From: Moritella sp. JT01 | Lineage (GTDB): Bacteria; Pseudomonadota; Gammaproteobacteria; Enterobacterales; Moritellaceae | Length of the DNA: 64,000 bases | Assembly: GCF_001574435.1 (NCBI RefSeq) | Contig: NZ_LOCN01000004.1 | Coordinates: 121,733 to 185,732, forward strand | Direction of reading: 5' to 3' | Shown: piece by piece, positions 9,662 through 18,294 of the stretch | Layout of the letters: every line of letters starts with the position of its first letter | Position numbering within the stretch: the first letter of the stretch is position 1 | The notes under the pieces: model-generated | The model's database searches: none | What the model saw: the letters and a program-made list of their open reading frames with translations, nothing else | What the model was told of the DNA's origin: nothing | Made by a program: the position numbers and the translations under genes

Positions 9662-10675
9662 ATGCCGCAAATGATAACCCGAAATGATCAAAATATGCAG
9701 GGAAATTGGAAAAAAGACTTAGCTAACGCCATTTCAGATCCCAGAAAGCTACTTTTTATACTAGAACTTACCGAGGAAGCTTTCCAGGCTGATTTTGCGG
9801 CAAGGCAGTTATTTCCTATGCGCGTACCGCAATCATTTGTAGATCGCATGGAAAAAGGCAACCCCAAAGACCCGCTATTTTTGCAAGTGATGCCAAAACA
9901 ACAAGAGTTCATCCAAAAGGCTGGATTCATTAAAGATCCCCTTGATGAGCATGAATCAGTAGTGCCAGGGTTACTGCATAAATACACCAACCGTGTACTC
10001 TTTATTGTCCGTGGCGGTTGCGCGATCAACTGTCGCTATTGTTTCCGCCGTCATTTTCCTTATCAAGACAATAGTAATAACAAACACGAATGGCAACAAG
10101 CGATTGACTATATCCGTTCTAAACCTGAGATCATCGAGGTTATTTTTAGTGGCGGCGACCCACTTATGGCGAACGATGAACAACTGGGCTGGTTGGTTAA
10201 ACAATTAGAGCAGATCCCACATCTTAAACGTCTGCGCATACATACGCGTTTACCCGTGGTGATGCCCAGCCGTGTTACCGATGAGTTCGTTACGCTGCTA
10301 AAACAATCGAGTTTGCGTTGCAGTGTGGTATTACACATTAACCACCCCAATGAATTAGCCGCAGAATTACCCGCAGCGTTAGCCAAACTCACCACTGCCG
10401 GTATCAGTTTATATAACCAAGCGGTATTATTAGCAGACATTAATGACAATGCTGATGATTTGGTGGAATTACACGAGCGACTTTTTGATAACCGTATTCA
10501 GCCATACTATTTACATCTGCTCGATAAAGTCGAAGGGGCAAGTCATTTTGATGTCCCAGAAGAAAAAGCGGTCGACATAATGAATCAACTATTATTGCGC
10601 TTACCGGGGTTTTTAGTGCCGAAGTTAGTTCGTGAAATCGGTGGCGAGAAAAGTAAAACACCGATTTCTATTTAA
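9662..10675 (+). CDS. epmB: EF-P lysine 2,3-aminomutase EpmB
   Basis: A radical-SAM, PLP-dependent enzyme converting (S)-alpha-lysine to (R)-beta-lysine for EF-P modification. The 337-aa product carries the [4Fe-4S] motif CxxxCxxC (C120, C124, C127 in CAINCRYCFRR) and the SGGDPLM glycine-rich block. The length is close to E. coli YjeK (342 aa). The start is supported by AGAG seven nt upstream and by divergence from efp, an arrangement also seen in E. coli. Confidence 0.96.
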   Translation: MPQMITRNDQNMQGNWKKDLANAISDPRKLLFILELTEEAFQADFAARQLFPMRVPQSFVDRMEKGNPKDPLFLQVMPKQQEFIQKAGFIKDPLDEHESVVPGLLHKYTNRVLFIVRGGCAINCRYCFRRHFPYQDNSNNKHEWQQAIDYIRSKPEIIEVIFSGGDPLMANDEQLGWLVKQLEQIPHLKRLRIHTRLPVVMPSRVTDEFVTLLKQSSLRCSVVLHINHPNELAAELPAALAKLTTAGISLYNQAVLLADINDNADDLVELHERLFDNRIQPYYLHLLDKVEGASHFDVPEEKAVDIMNQLLLRLPGFLVPKLVREIGGEKSKTPISI

Positions 10676-10691
10676 TTACAGCAGACAATAA

Positions 10692-10721
10692 AAAAGGAAT
10701 GACCACTAGGCCATTCCTTTT
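10692..10721. terminator. Bidirectional terminator between epmB and ndh
   Basis: A 10-bp stem AAAAGGAATG / CATTCCTTTT with a 10-nt loop and A and T runs on either side, between two convergent genes. Confidence 0.88.
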
Positions 10722-10749
10722 CACTCTCTAAACCTTAGTCTAATCGCGA

Positions 10750-12045
10750 TTAATGCAGTTTAAGCGTCGGACGTAATACCCGGTTCAAACTACCAACCAA
10801 CATCATCAGTCCGGTTTTAACATAACCGTGTAGTGCAATTTGATGCATACGGTACAACGAAATATACACCATTCTCGCAATACGACCTTCAATCATCATA
10901 CTGCCTTTAGTCAGGTTACCCATTAAGCTACCCACAGTACTAAAGCTACTTAGCGAGACCAGTGAACCATGATCATGATACACAAATGGTTTTAACGTCG
11001 AACCACCCTGTACCAGTGTCATAATATTTTTAAATGCGACTGTCGCCATTTGGTGCGCGGCTTGTGCACGCGGTGGTACCAATGACCCATCAGCTTGAGT
11101 ACAAGAGGCCAAGTCACCAATCACAAAAATACTGTCATCACGACTTGCTTGTAAACTATCTTTAACCACGATCTGGTTAATTCGATTCGTTTCTAAGCCA
11201 GCAATGTCTTTTATAAAATCAGGCGCTTTAATACCCGCAGCCCATACCATTAATGACGCAGGGATTGCTTCGCCGTCTTTCGTTACCAAACCTTGGCTAT
11301 TTGCTTCAGTCACCATGGTTTCGGTACGCACATCGACACCAATTTTTGTTAGCTCACGGTGTGCAGCAGCAGAAATACGTGCTGGTAATGCTGGTAAAAT
11401 ACTTTTACCCGCTTCCACTAAGGTTACATTTAACGACTCTTGGTTTACATTCGTAAAACCATAAGCCGATAATTGTGATGCGGTATTATACAACTCTGCA
11501 GAAAGTTCAACACCAGTTGCACCAGCACCAACAATCGCAATGTTTACTTTAGCATCTTTATTTTTATTCGCGCCGTGAAGCAAAAATGCATTTAACAATT
11601 CTTTATGGAAACGATGGGCTTGGTCTGGACTGTCCAAGAAAATACAGTTTTCTTTTACACCTTTAGTATTAAAGTCATTACACATACTACCAATAGCCAG
11701 TACTAAGTAATCGTATTGCAAGGTACGTTCAGCAATCAGTAATTCATCACAATCATTATATAAAGGGGCGATTGTGACTGTTTTCGTGTCACGGTCTAAA
11801 CCTGAAAAATTACCTAATTGAAAATCAAAACCTTGGTTCTTCGCATGTGCAGCATAACTAAGCGCATCAATACCGGTATCAAGTGAACCCGTCGCCACTT
11901 CATGTAATAACGGTTTCCATAAATGGGTTTTGTTACGGTCCACCAGCGTAATGCTCGCTTTCCCTTTTTTACCCAATTTACGACCCAGTTGCGTAGCAAG
12001 CTCAAGGCCACCAGCCCCGCCTCCGATAACAAGAATTTTTTTCAT
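10750..12045 (-). CDS. ndh: Type II NADH:quinone oxidoreductase
   Basis: A non-proton-pumping respiratory NADH dehydrogenase, peripheral on the inner membrane. The 431 aa match E. coli Ndh (434). The FAD-binding Rossmann motif [10 protein letters not shown] is at residues 8-17; the NADH-binding motif [14 protein letters not shown] lies near 172-185; the ATG-type signature [11 protein letters not shown] follows near 268. The C-terminal region probably forms the membrane-binding helix. GAGGA lies 7 nt before the ATG. A long hairpin (12063-12104) sits just upstream in the mRNA leader. Confidence 0.93.
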   Translation of the reverse strand: MKKILVIGGGAGGLELATQLGRKLGKKGKASITLVDRNKTHLWKPLLHEVATGSLDTGIDALSYAAHAKNQGFDFQLGNFSGLDRDTKTVTIAPLYNDCDELLIAERTLQYDYLVLAIGSMCNDFNTKGVKENCIFLDSPDQAHRFHKELLNAFLLHGANKNKDAKVNIAIVGAGATGVELSAELYNTASQLSAYGFTNVNQESLNVTLVEAGKSILPALPARISAAAHRELTKIGVDVRTETMVTEANSQGLVTKDGEAIPASLMVWAAGIKAPDFIKDIAGLETNRINQIVVKDSLQASRDDSIFVIGDLASCTQADGSLVPPRAQAAHQMATVAFKNIMTLVQGGSTLKPFVYHDHGSLVSLSSFSTVGSLMGNLTKGSMMIEGRIARMVYISLYRMHQIALHGYVKTGLMMLVGSLNRVLRPTLKLH

Positions 12046-12062
12046 CTTAAAGTCCTCATAAA

Positions 12063-12104
12063 TGTATCAGTTAACGACTGTCAGCACAGCCGTTAACTGA
12101 TACA
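12063..12104 (-). promoter_or_regulatory. Long leader hairpin upstream of ndh
   Basis: The arms TGTATCAGTTAACG (12063-12076) and CGTTAACTGATACA (12091-12104) are perfectly complementary over 14 bp. The 14-nt loop itself can pair (CTGT/ACAG), giving a 42-nt near-continuous stem. It ends 18 nt before the ndh start, next to the ribosome site. No T run follows on the minus strand, so a regulatory or stabilising leader, or a dyad operator, is more likely than a terminator. Confidence 0.65.
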
Positions 12105-12369
12105 ACTAAGCAGATATGAGTCTTGCTAAATCATTCCGTTGACCGAGTATTAAAGCATGATTTTCAGGTCTAAATCCATCAAAATTGAGCTCGATCATAT
12201 TTAGAATATCAATGACCGAGTGTACCGTCATTTAATATAAATGAAAATGAAATAACCATTATCTACATATTGCGCTTTGTTCTGATATCCCTGCTCGTCT
12301 CTGATATAGCATCTTGAAGTAACTTAGGTATATAATACCGACCCTTTTATCGATAAGAATACCGGCGCA
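12105..12369. other. Gene-free stretch between ndh and the 115-aa gene
   Basis: Divergent intergenic region. It must hold the ndh promoter on the minus strand and the promoter of the next gene on the plus strand. A TATAAT at about 12332-12337 (GGTATATAATACC) is a plausible -10 for the plus-strand gene, but I see no convincing -35. Nothing else stands out. Confidence 0.4.
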
Positions 12370-12717
12370 ATGACAAATCAAGAACTTCATGAACAGCTAA
12401 CTGCACAGCTAAAAAACTTTTACCACCCTGCTATCGAGGCGGATGAGTTTTTAACGTTATTAAGCAAACGTAAAGTAGGTAAATTTAGCGCGATTTTTGC
12501 TGCAGAGAGTGGCTTCAAAGCAAATTCAAACCGATTCTTACCTTATATGGAAGAGTTAGTTGAAGATCAGCAAGCATTACCAAAAACAAATGAAGAAGGT
12601 TTTGACGTAGGCATCGCTGCATTCCTAGGTAAATTACAACAAATGCATAATGTACTTGGTCAATTCTCTGAGCAATTAAAAGAGAAGAAAAGCACACCAA
12701 GTAATATTGGAGAGTAG
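12370..12717 (+). CDS. Small conserved-looking protein of unknown function
   Basis: I do not recognise this 115-aa protein. It has no signal peptide, membrane helix or cysteine. The composition suggests an all-alpha cytoplasmic protein, with a hydrophilic N-terminal helix (MTNQELHEQLTAQLKNF), a basic patch (LLSKRKVGKF) near residue 30 and a Lys/Ser-rich tail. Evidence that it is a real gene: its own terminator 22 nt after the stop, codon use like its neighbours, and an isolated position with good room for a promoter. It is flanked by ndh and a FadL gene, which do not point to a function. Confidence 0.75.
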   Translation: MTNQELHEQLTAQLKNFYHPAIEADEFLTLLSKRKVGKFSAIFAAESGFKANSNRFLPYMEELVEDQQALPKTNEEGFDVGIAAFLGKLQQMHNVLGQFSEQLKEKKSTPSNIGE

Positions 12718-12739
12718 CTACATCACATCCTCTAAAACC

Positions 12740-12761
12740 AAAAGCGGCATCAGCCGCTTTT
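12740..12761 (+). terminator. Rho-independent terminator of the 115-aa gene
   Basis: A stem AAAAGCGGC / GCCGCTTTT with the loop ATCA, followed by T residues. Confidence 0.9.
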
Positions 12762-13223
12762 TAGTTCTGTAAAACAAAGTAACATTATCCTATACATAAA
12801 TATCATAACTTTACACATAATCAGTTACTTCTCTATAAAGCTTTCTAATCAACGATTTTACAACCCTTAATCCAGAGTGAAAACTCTATCGATTTGATAC
12901 TTAAGATAAACTTTACTGTCTTTTACCTTCCTTTACAAACACTCCAGACTTAATCTCCCCACCACCAACAAAACAAAAAAAATAGATAAATAACAAATAG
13001 ATAAATAATTACACATCAATAATTTGAAGTGCCGTTACCACTATAAGAACAATAAAAACACACATCGAACTAAATTTAATAATGAATATTATGGCCGCAC
13101 ATTTACGAACTAACACTAAAGAGTTAGATTTCAAATCAGATTTCAGCACCTTACATAAAGGCAGTTGTAATCCATTCGAAATTATATTTAGAGTTTTAAT
13201 TTTAATTAAAATAGGTGGGGTCC
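12762..13223 (+). other. AT-rich leader region of the first FadL gene
   Basis: 460 nt without an ORF. The sequence is very AT-rich. It contains, at 13102-13134, a 33-nt element repeated upstream of the second FadL gene. A strong ribosome site (AGGTGGGG) ends it. The promoter itself cannot be fixed by eye. Confidence 0.5.
13102..13134 (+). repeat. Duplicated leader element, copy 1
   Basis: The 33 nt from TTTACGAACTAACAC to TTAGATTTCAA match positions 14950-14982 at 29 of 33 bases. Copy 1 ends 90 nt before the first FadL start and copy 2 ends 86 nt before the second, so the leaders were duplicated together with the genes. Confidence 0.8.
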
Positions 13224-14489
13224 ATGAGAATAAATAAAGTCGCTTTTGCAGTTACAACACTACTTGCAGCCAGCCAAGTGAATGCAGCAGGTTTTCAAAT
13301 TAATGAACATTCAGCATCAGGGTTAGGCCGTGCATTTGCCGGTGAAGCGGCAATTGGTGGCGATGCAGCATCATTAGCACGTAATCCTGCATTAATGGCA
13401 ACTTTTGATCGTGCCCAACTATCAGTTGTTGGCACATATATCTCGCCCGATGTGAACATCACAGGCTATAGGGAAAGCTATCTGCCTATAGGAGGAGGCT
13501 CTGCTGCAGCAAATAGTGCAACAGATGTTGTATCATCTGCAATTGTACCTGCGATATATTATGTCCAACCAATTAATGATCAGTGGGCGTTTGGTTTAGC
13601 TATGTTCTCTAACTTTGGTACAGGCACTGAATACTCTGATAATTATATTAATAACACCGCCGCAGGTAGCACAGATATTGTGACCGCAACATTTAATCCA
13701 AACATCTCTTATCGTATCAATGATCAATTTAGTATTGGTGCTGGTATTAGTGCTATCTATTCAACTGCTGAGTTGAAAAGAAGCATACGATCATTAAGAC
13801 CAAATCAGTCCCAAACAAATGTAGCCGACATGGAAGGTGATGGTATTAATTTCAGCTGGAATGTAGGCGCATTATATGAAGTAAACGAAAACCATCGTTT
13901 TGGTATTGGCTATAGACATAGCTCGGAAATGGAACTAGAAGGTACTTTTTCTGGTATCCATGCAACAAACGGAGGTATGGTTAATGATATTGATGGCACT
14001 ATGGACAATACACTCCCTTCAATTTTAGAGCTATCTGGCTATCATAAACTAACAAATGAATTTGCCGTATCCTATAGCTGGCAATACACAACTTGGTCTG
14101 ACTTTGGCGATATCGTTGCTCACGATTTAGAAGGCGTAGAAGTATTAAGGAAAGATACAAACTTCAATAACTCAAGTCGTTATGCAATCGGCACTGAATA
14201 TTATCCAGCTAAAAACCTAACATTGCGCGCAGGCTACGCATATGACGAGCAGGCTGCTGACTCAACATTAGGAATTCCAGATTCAGATCGTCAGTGGTAT
14301 ACAACGGGGATGACATATAAAGCGACTAAATCTCTATCTTTTGACCTAGCAGCGGCCTTCATTACAGGTAAAACCGTTACATTCGAAGAAGAGATCCCCG
14401 GCATAACAACTAACCGTAATAAAACCAAAACATTTACCTCGAGTGGTGATGCTTGGTTGTACTCTGCACAGTTAAACTACAGCTTCTAA
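13224..14489 (+). CDS. FadL/OmpP1-family outer-membrane transport protein, copy 1
   Basis: A beta-barrel porin of the FadL/toluene-transport family, which takes up hydrophobic compounds, typically long-chain fatty acids. The 421-aa product has a signal peptide ending VNA before the mature N terminus AGFQINEHSASGLGRAFAGE, where the FadL hatch begins. The NPALM motif follows, and the C terminus is YSF, with the aromatic residue needed for barrel assembly. An in-frame GTG nine nt upstream is rejected because the ATG at 13224 sits after AGGTGGGG. Its neighbour at 15068 is a paralogue. The substrate is not known. Confidence 0.88.
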   Translation: MRINKVAFAVTTLLAASQVNAAGFQINEHSASGLGRAFAGEAAIGGDAASLARNPALMATFDRAQLSVVGTYISPDVNITGYRESYLPIGGGSAAANSATDVVSSAIVPAIYYVQPINDQWAFGLAMFSNFGTGTEYSDNYINNTAAGSTDIVTATFNPNISYRINDQFSIGAGISAIYSTAELKRSIRSLRPNQSQTNVADMEGDGINFSWNVGALYEVNENHRFGIGYRHSSEMELEGTFSGIHATNGGMVNDIDGTMDNTLPSILELSGYHKLTNEFAVSYSWQYTTWSDFGDIVAHDLEGVEVLRKDTNFNNSSRYAIGTEYYPAKNLTLRAGYAYDEQAADSTLGIPDSDRQWYTTGMTYKATKSLSFDLAAAFITGKTVTFEEEIPGITTNRNKTKTFTSSGDAWLYSAQLNYSF

Positions 14490-14515
14490 TACTTCCAGAT
14501 TCAAACTATATTCAA

Positions 14516-14541
14516 ATGCTATCCATCTTATTGGATGGCAT
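14516..14541 (+). terminator. Possible weak terminator hairpin after the first FadL gene
   Basis: Hairpin ATGC-T-ATCCA / TGGAT-G-GCAT with a 6-nt loop, 27 nt past the stop. The T/G opposition pairs as a wobble. No T run follows, so termination would be inefficient. Confidence 0.45.
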
Positions 14542-15067
14542 ATTCATTTATCGATCCAGCCAAATAAAATATCAAACGCCTATCTAGAACGCGTTACACC
14601 TTCAAATAAAGATACAATTCATAAAATATAAAGTACAAAAAACCATAATAAACAATATAGATACCTCTAAATGTATACTATTTTGTTATAACGACTAAAA
14701 AAAACGCTATTTTATAGAGTCTTAGCTCTACGTAATTCAAAGTCTCATAGTAATATTTTACATATTTGCAAACAGATCGGAGGAGTTTTATTTGATTATT
14801 ATTTAATATTTAACATAACAACATTTAACCTTAAATAACATGTACTTAATTAATAAATGTAAATAAATGGCTATATTTGTTACGCCATTGTTACCCACTG
14901 AAAGTATTAGATAAATGGACAGGTCGTCATAAAACTCGATAAAAATACCTTTACGATCTAATACGAAAGAATTAGATTTCAATACAAGTTTTAAGGATAT
15001 TTAAAAAGTTCATTTTATCTGAACTGACATATCCATTCATAATTTCTAATTTTATATGGTGGTTTAC
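14542..15067 (+). other. AT-rich leader region of the second FadL gene
   Basis: Over 500 nt without an ORF and rich in A and T. It carries the second copy of the 33-nt leader element at 14950-14982. It presumably holds an independent promoter for the second FadL gene. No RNA gene or riboswitch is evident. Confidence 0.5.
14950..14982 (+). repeat. Duplicated leader element, copy 2
   Basis: Matches 13102-13134 at 29 of 33 positions, at nearly the same distance from the downstream start codon. Confidence 0.8.
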
Positions 15068-16351
15068 ATGAGAATTAATAAAGTTGCTCTAGCAGTTACA
15101 GCATTACTTGCAGCAAGCCAAGTAAATGCCGCAGGTTTCCAAGTAAGTGAACATTCAGCGTCAGGTCTAGGCCGCGCATTCGCTGGTGAAGCAGCAATCG
15201 GCGATAATGCAGCATCACTTGCACGTAACCCTGCGTTGATGGCAACTTTTGATAAAGCACAACTATCTGTTGTAGCTTCTTATGTATCGCCAGATGTTGA
15301 TGCTGAAAGTAGTACATTCGGTAAGGCTGATGATATAGCGCCAGCTCAAGTCGTTCCGGCTATGTACTACATCCAACCAATTAACGATAAAGTTGCTGTA
15401 GGTTTAGCTATTTATTCTAATTATGGAACGGGTACTGAATATCCAAATAATTATGCAGCAGGAGCAGTAGCAGGCACCACAAGTATTGCGACAGTAAACT
15501 TCAACCCGAATGTTTCTTACCGTATCAATGAACAATTTAGTGTAGGTGCTGGCGTTAGCTTTGTTTATGCAAGTGCAGAGTTAAAACGTAACGCAGGAGC
15601 GTTAGCTCCAGCATTAAGTGCTGGTAAAATCAATGATCCAACTATGAATGTTGCCACGATGGAAGGTGATGGTTACGGCTTTGGCTGGAATGTTGGTGCA
15701 TTATATGAAATTAACAAAAATAATCGTTTAGGCATCAGCTACAAATCAAAAGTTAAAACAGAATTAAAAGGTGATTACACAGGTATCGCATCATCAACGT
15801 TGCTAAGCGGTTCACCGTTATTAGATCAAAAAACAGTTGATGGCACGCTAGATATCGACTTACCTTCAATTTTAGAAGTTTCTGGTTACCACAAATTAAC
15901 AGACAAGTTCGCTGTATCATATAGCTGGATGTACACCACTTGGTCAGACTTTGGAGACATTGTAGCTGAAGGCTCTGAATGTGGTAAAATACCACTTCCA
16001 GGCTCGACTCCTGGAGTTTGCCTAGAGAAAAAAGAAGACTATAGTAACTCAAGCCGTTATTCAGTTGGTGGTGAATACTACCTTTCAGAAGTGGTAACAT
16101 TACGTGCGGGTTATGCATTTGATGAACAAGGTGGTGAAGCTACATTAAGTATTCCAGACACAGATCGTCAATGGTACACTGCAGGTATGACTTATAAAGC
16201 AACACCAGCGTTGTCATTTGACTTTGCTGCAGCTTTAGTTGCAGGTAAAGAGATCGAATTTAAAGAAGAACTAACAACTGGAGTTTCAGGTACATTCAAA
16301 TCAAGTGGCGACGCTTACATCTACTCAGCACAAATGAACTACAGCTTCTAA
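15068..16351 (+). CDS. FadL/OmpP1-family outer-membrane transport protein, copy 2
   Basis: The paralogue of the preceding gene, 427 aa. The signal peptide and the first 60 or so residues are nearly the same (AAGFQVSEHSASGLGRAF, NPALMATFDKAQLSVV), and the C terminus again ends YSF. The main differences are in surface-loop regions. This copy has a longer segment near residues 175-200 and an insert with two cysteines (SECGKIPLPGSTPGVCLE) near residue 310, absent in copy 1. The ATG at 15068 is preferred to the ORF start at 15056 by homology with copy 1. It has its own strong terminator. Confidence 0.88.
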   Translation: MRINKVALAVTALLAASQVNAAGFQVSEHSASGLGRAFAGEAAIGDNAASLARNPALMATFDKAQLSVVASYVSPDVDAESSTFGKADDIAPAQVVPAMYYIQPINDKVAVGLAIYSNYGTGTEYPNNYAAGAVAGTTSIATVNFNPNVSYRINEQFSVGAGVSFVYASAELKRNAGALAPALSAGKINDPTMNVATMEGDGYGFGWNVGALYEINKNNRLGISYKSKVKTELKGDYTGIASSTLLSGSPLLDQKTVDGTLDIDLPSILEVSGYHKLTDKFAVSYSWMYTTWSDFGDIVAEGSECGKIPLPGSTPGVCLEKKEDYSNSSRYSVGGEYYLSEVVTLRAGYAFDEQGGEATLSIPDTDRQWYTAGMTYKATPALSFDFAAALVAGKEIEFKEELTTGVSGTFKSSGDAYIYSAQMNYSF

Positions 16352-16376
16352 TCCGAGCTTAATTCATCTTTGCATT

Positions 16377-16402
16377 AAAAAGACAGCTTCGGCTGTCTTT
16401 TT
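16377..16402 (+). terminator. Rho-independent terminator of the second FadL gene
   Basis: A stem AAAAAGACAGC / GCTGTCTTTTT with a TTCG tetraloop and a further T run. Confidence 0.94.
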
Positions 16403-16471
16403 TGCTTTCTGAGCAAAATCAATAAAGATCCTGTTTAAGGATCTTTCTGATATTTGCTCATTGCAATTAAC

Positions 16472-16486
16472 TAGACGGTCGGTCTA
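16472..16486 (+). promoter_or_regulatory. Operator dyad before acuR
   Basis: TAGACGGTCGGTCTA has 5-bp inverted arms TAGAC/GTCTA and lies 12 nt before the TetR start codon. It closely matches the 17233-17247 site before acuI, read in reverse. It is the kind of TAGAC-centred palindrome bound by the AcuR/NemR branch of TetR regulators, so it is probably the autoregulatory site. Confidence 0.75.
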
Positions 16487-16497
16487 TAATCTGCATT

Positions 16498-17142
16498 ATG
16501 AAAAATATGACAAGTAATCAGCCCAAACCTCGTCGAGGTCGGCCACCAAAAGTGACCCGTGAAAACAGTGATACCCGCGCCCTGTTAATTCGCAGTGGTG
16601 TCGAAGTATTAACGGAAAGTGGCTTTGCTGCTGCCGGTATCGATGGCATCTTAAAAAAAGTCGGTGTACCGAAAGGATCTTTTTACCATTACTTTAAGAG
16701 TAAGGAAGATTTTGGTCAGGCGGTGATTGATAACTACGCCAACTACTTCGCAGCGAAACTTGATAAATGCCTACTTGATGAATCACTAGCACCATTACAA
16801 CGTATTGTTAAATTCGCAGATGAAGCCAAACAAGGCATTGTTAAGTTTGAATTTAAACGCGGTTGTCTCGTCGGAAATTTAGGCCAAGAAGTGGCTACTT
16901 TACCTGACAGTTACCGCCTTGTTCTACAAAATATCTTTGCTGTTTGGCAAACCAAGATGCAAGCGTGTTTAGAGACTGCACTACTGCAGGGTGATATCAA
17001 AAATGATGTTAATTGCGGACAGCAAGCTGAATACTTCTGGATTGGTTGGGAAGGTGCTGTAATGCGTGCTCGACTTGTACAGTCAGTGCAGCCGTTGGAT
17101 TTATATATCGCGTCGTTTATTGCCAGTATAGCCACCAGCTAA
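16498..17142 (+). CDS. acuR: TetR-family regulator, AcuR/NemR-like
   Basis: The 214-aa repressor has a basic N-terminal arm (KPRRGRPPK), a TetR helix-turn-helix (IDGILKKVGVPKGSFYHYFKSK, residues about 43-64) and a C-terminal ligand domain containing the FKRGCLVGNLGQE segment, with a cysteine near residue 123. It resembles AcuR, which responds to acrylate, and NemR, which senses electrophiles through cysteine. The gene is directly upstream of acuI, and both promoters carry the same dyad. The symbol follows the acuI linkage; NemR-like sensing is the alternative. Confidence 0.75.
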   Translation: MKNMTSNQPKPRRGRPPKVTRENSDTRALLIRSGVEVLTESGFAAAGIDGILKKVGVPKGSFYHYFKSKEDFGQAVIDNYANYFAAKLDKCLLDESLAPLQRIVKFADEAKQGIVKFEFKRGCLVGNLGQEVATLPDSYRLVLQNIFAVWQTKMQACLETALLQGDIKNDVNCGQQAEYFWIGWEGAVMRARLVQSVQPLDLYIASFIASIATS

Positions 17143-17232
17143 AATAATCATATGAGCCTTATTCTAAAATAACGATCAAGGCATTAATTTCCAATTCAAT
17201 TTCAATGTTATTAAAAATTTTTTACATTTAAA

Positions 17233-17247
17233 TAGACGACCAGTCTA
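17233..17247 (+). promoter_or_regulatory. Operator dyad before acuI
   Basis: TAGACGACCAGTCTA lies 17 nt before the acuI start. Its reverse complement, TAGACTGGTCGTCTA, differs from the acuR-promoter site at only two positions, which supports control of both genes by the same TetR protein. Confidence 0.75.
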
Positions 17248-17262
17248 TATTCGGAGTAGACC

Positions 17263-18246
17263 ATGTTTAAAGGCATCTTAATCGAAAAAAATGACGACCA
17301 ATACACAGCGTCAGTACAATCAATTGATGAATCACAGCTGCCTGAAGGTGATGTGAGTATTGATGTGGCTTACAGCACACTTAACTTTAAAGACGGCTTG
17401 GCAATCACAGGTAAAGGCCCTGTCGTACGTAGTTTCCCGATGGTACCGGGTATCGATTTAGTGGGTACTGTAACCCAAAGCGATAGCGACAAATTCCAAG
17501 CTGGCGATCAAGTATTACTGAATGGTTTCGGTGTGGGCGAAAAGCATTGGGGTGGCCTTGCCGAAAAAGCCCGTCTCAATAGCGATTGGTTAATCAAACT
17601 GCCCGCAGGGCTATCAGCAAAGCAAGCAATGGCGATCGGTACAGCAGGTTATACAGCCATGTTATCTGTTATTGCGTTAGAGCGCCACGGTATTACACCC
17701 GAAAAAGGCGATGTTTTAGTAACAGGTGCAAATGGCGGTGTTGGTAGCTTTGCGATCACCTTATTAGCGAAACTGGGTTATCGTGTAATTGCATCGACAG
17801 GTCGTCCTGAAGAAATCGATTACCTAAAAAAATTAGGTGCCGCTGAGATCATTGATCGTAAAACACTGTCAGAACCAGGTCGTCCAATGGTAAAAGAACG
17901 TTGGGCAGCGGCGATAGACTCTGTTGGTAGCCATACACTTACCAACGTATGTGCGGGTCTTAAATACGGTGGTGTTGTGACAGCCTGTGGTTTAGCGCAA
18001 GGCATGGATTTCCCAGCAAGCGTAGCACCCTTTATTTTGCGCGGTATTACGTTAGCGGGGATCGACAGTGTCATGCGCCCGCTTGCAGACAGAGAAGAAG
18101 CATGGTCGCGTTTAGCTGAATTATTAACAGACAGTGACTTTACGTCTATCGGCACTGAAATCAGCTTAGATGACGCTGTAGCAACAGCACATGATCTGAT
18201 GGCGGGTAAAGTACGCGGTCGTGTACTGGTTAATTTACAGAAATAA
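17263..18246 (+). CDS. acuI: NADPH-dependent acrylyl-CoA reductase (AcuI/YhdH family)
   Basis: A medium-chain reductase of the YhdH/AcuI group that reduces acrylyl-CoA to propionyl-CoA. This detoxifies acrylate from DMSP and from other sources. The 327-aa length is right for the family. The GroES-like N domain includes NFKDGLAITGKGP, and the Rossmann domain carries VTGANGGVGSFAI (about residues 151-163) with the NADP-type STGRPEE following. Zinc ligands of classical alcohol dehydrogenases are absent, as expected. TCGGAG lies 7 nt before the ATG. No DMSP lyase is seen in the window. Confidence 0.88.
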   Translation: MFKGILIEKNDDQYTASVQSIDESQLPEGDVSIDVAYSTLNFKDGLAITGKGPVVRSFPMVPGIDLVGTVTQSDSDKFQAGDQVLLNGFGVGEKHWGGLAEKARLNSDWLIKLPAGLSAKQAMAIGTAGYTAMLSVIALERHGITPEKGDVLVTGANGGVGSFAITLLAKLGYRVIASTGRPEEIDYLKKLGAAEIIDRKTLSEPGRPMVKERWAAAIDSVGSHTLTNVCAGLKYGGVVTACGLAQGMDFPASVAPFILRGITLAGIDSVMRPLADREEAWSRLAELLTDSDFTSIGTEISLDDAVATAHDLMAGKVRGRVLVNLQK

Positions 18247-18269
18247 TTATTACTGATTTAACATCATAT

Positions 18270-18293
18270 AGCAGTAGGGACTTACCTACTGCT
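18270..18293. terminator. Convergent hairpin between acuI and the LysR gene
   Basis: A 9-bp stem AGCAGTAGG / CCTACTGCT with a GACTTA loop. It has no T run and abuts the LysR stop codon, so its terminator strength is uncertain. Confidence 0.55.
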
Positions 18294-18294
18294 C

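Noticed and set aside
13224-16351. The duplicated porin genes as a composite mobile element
   Set aside because: No transposase, terminal inverted repeats or target duplications are seen; a simple tandem duplication explains the pattern.
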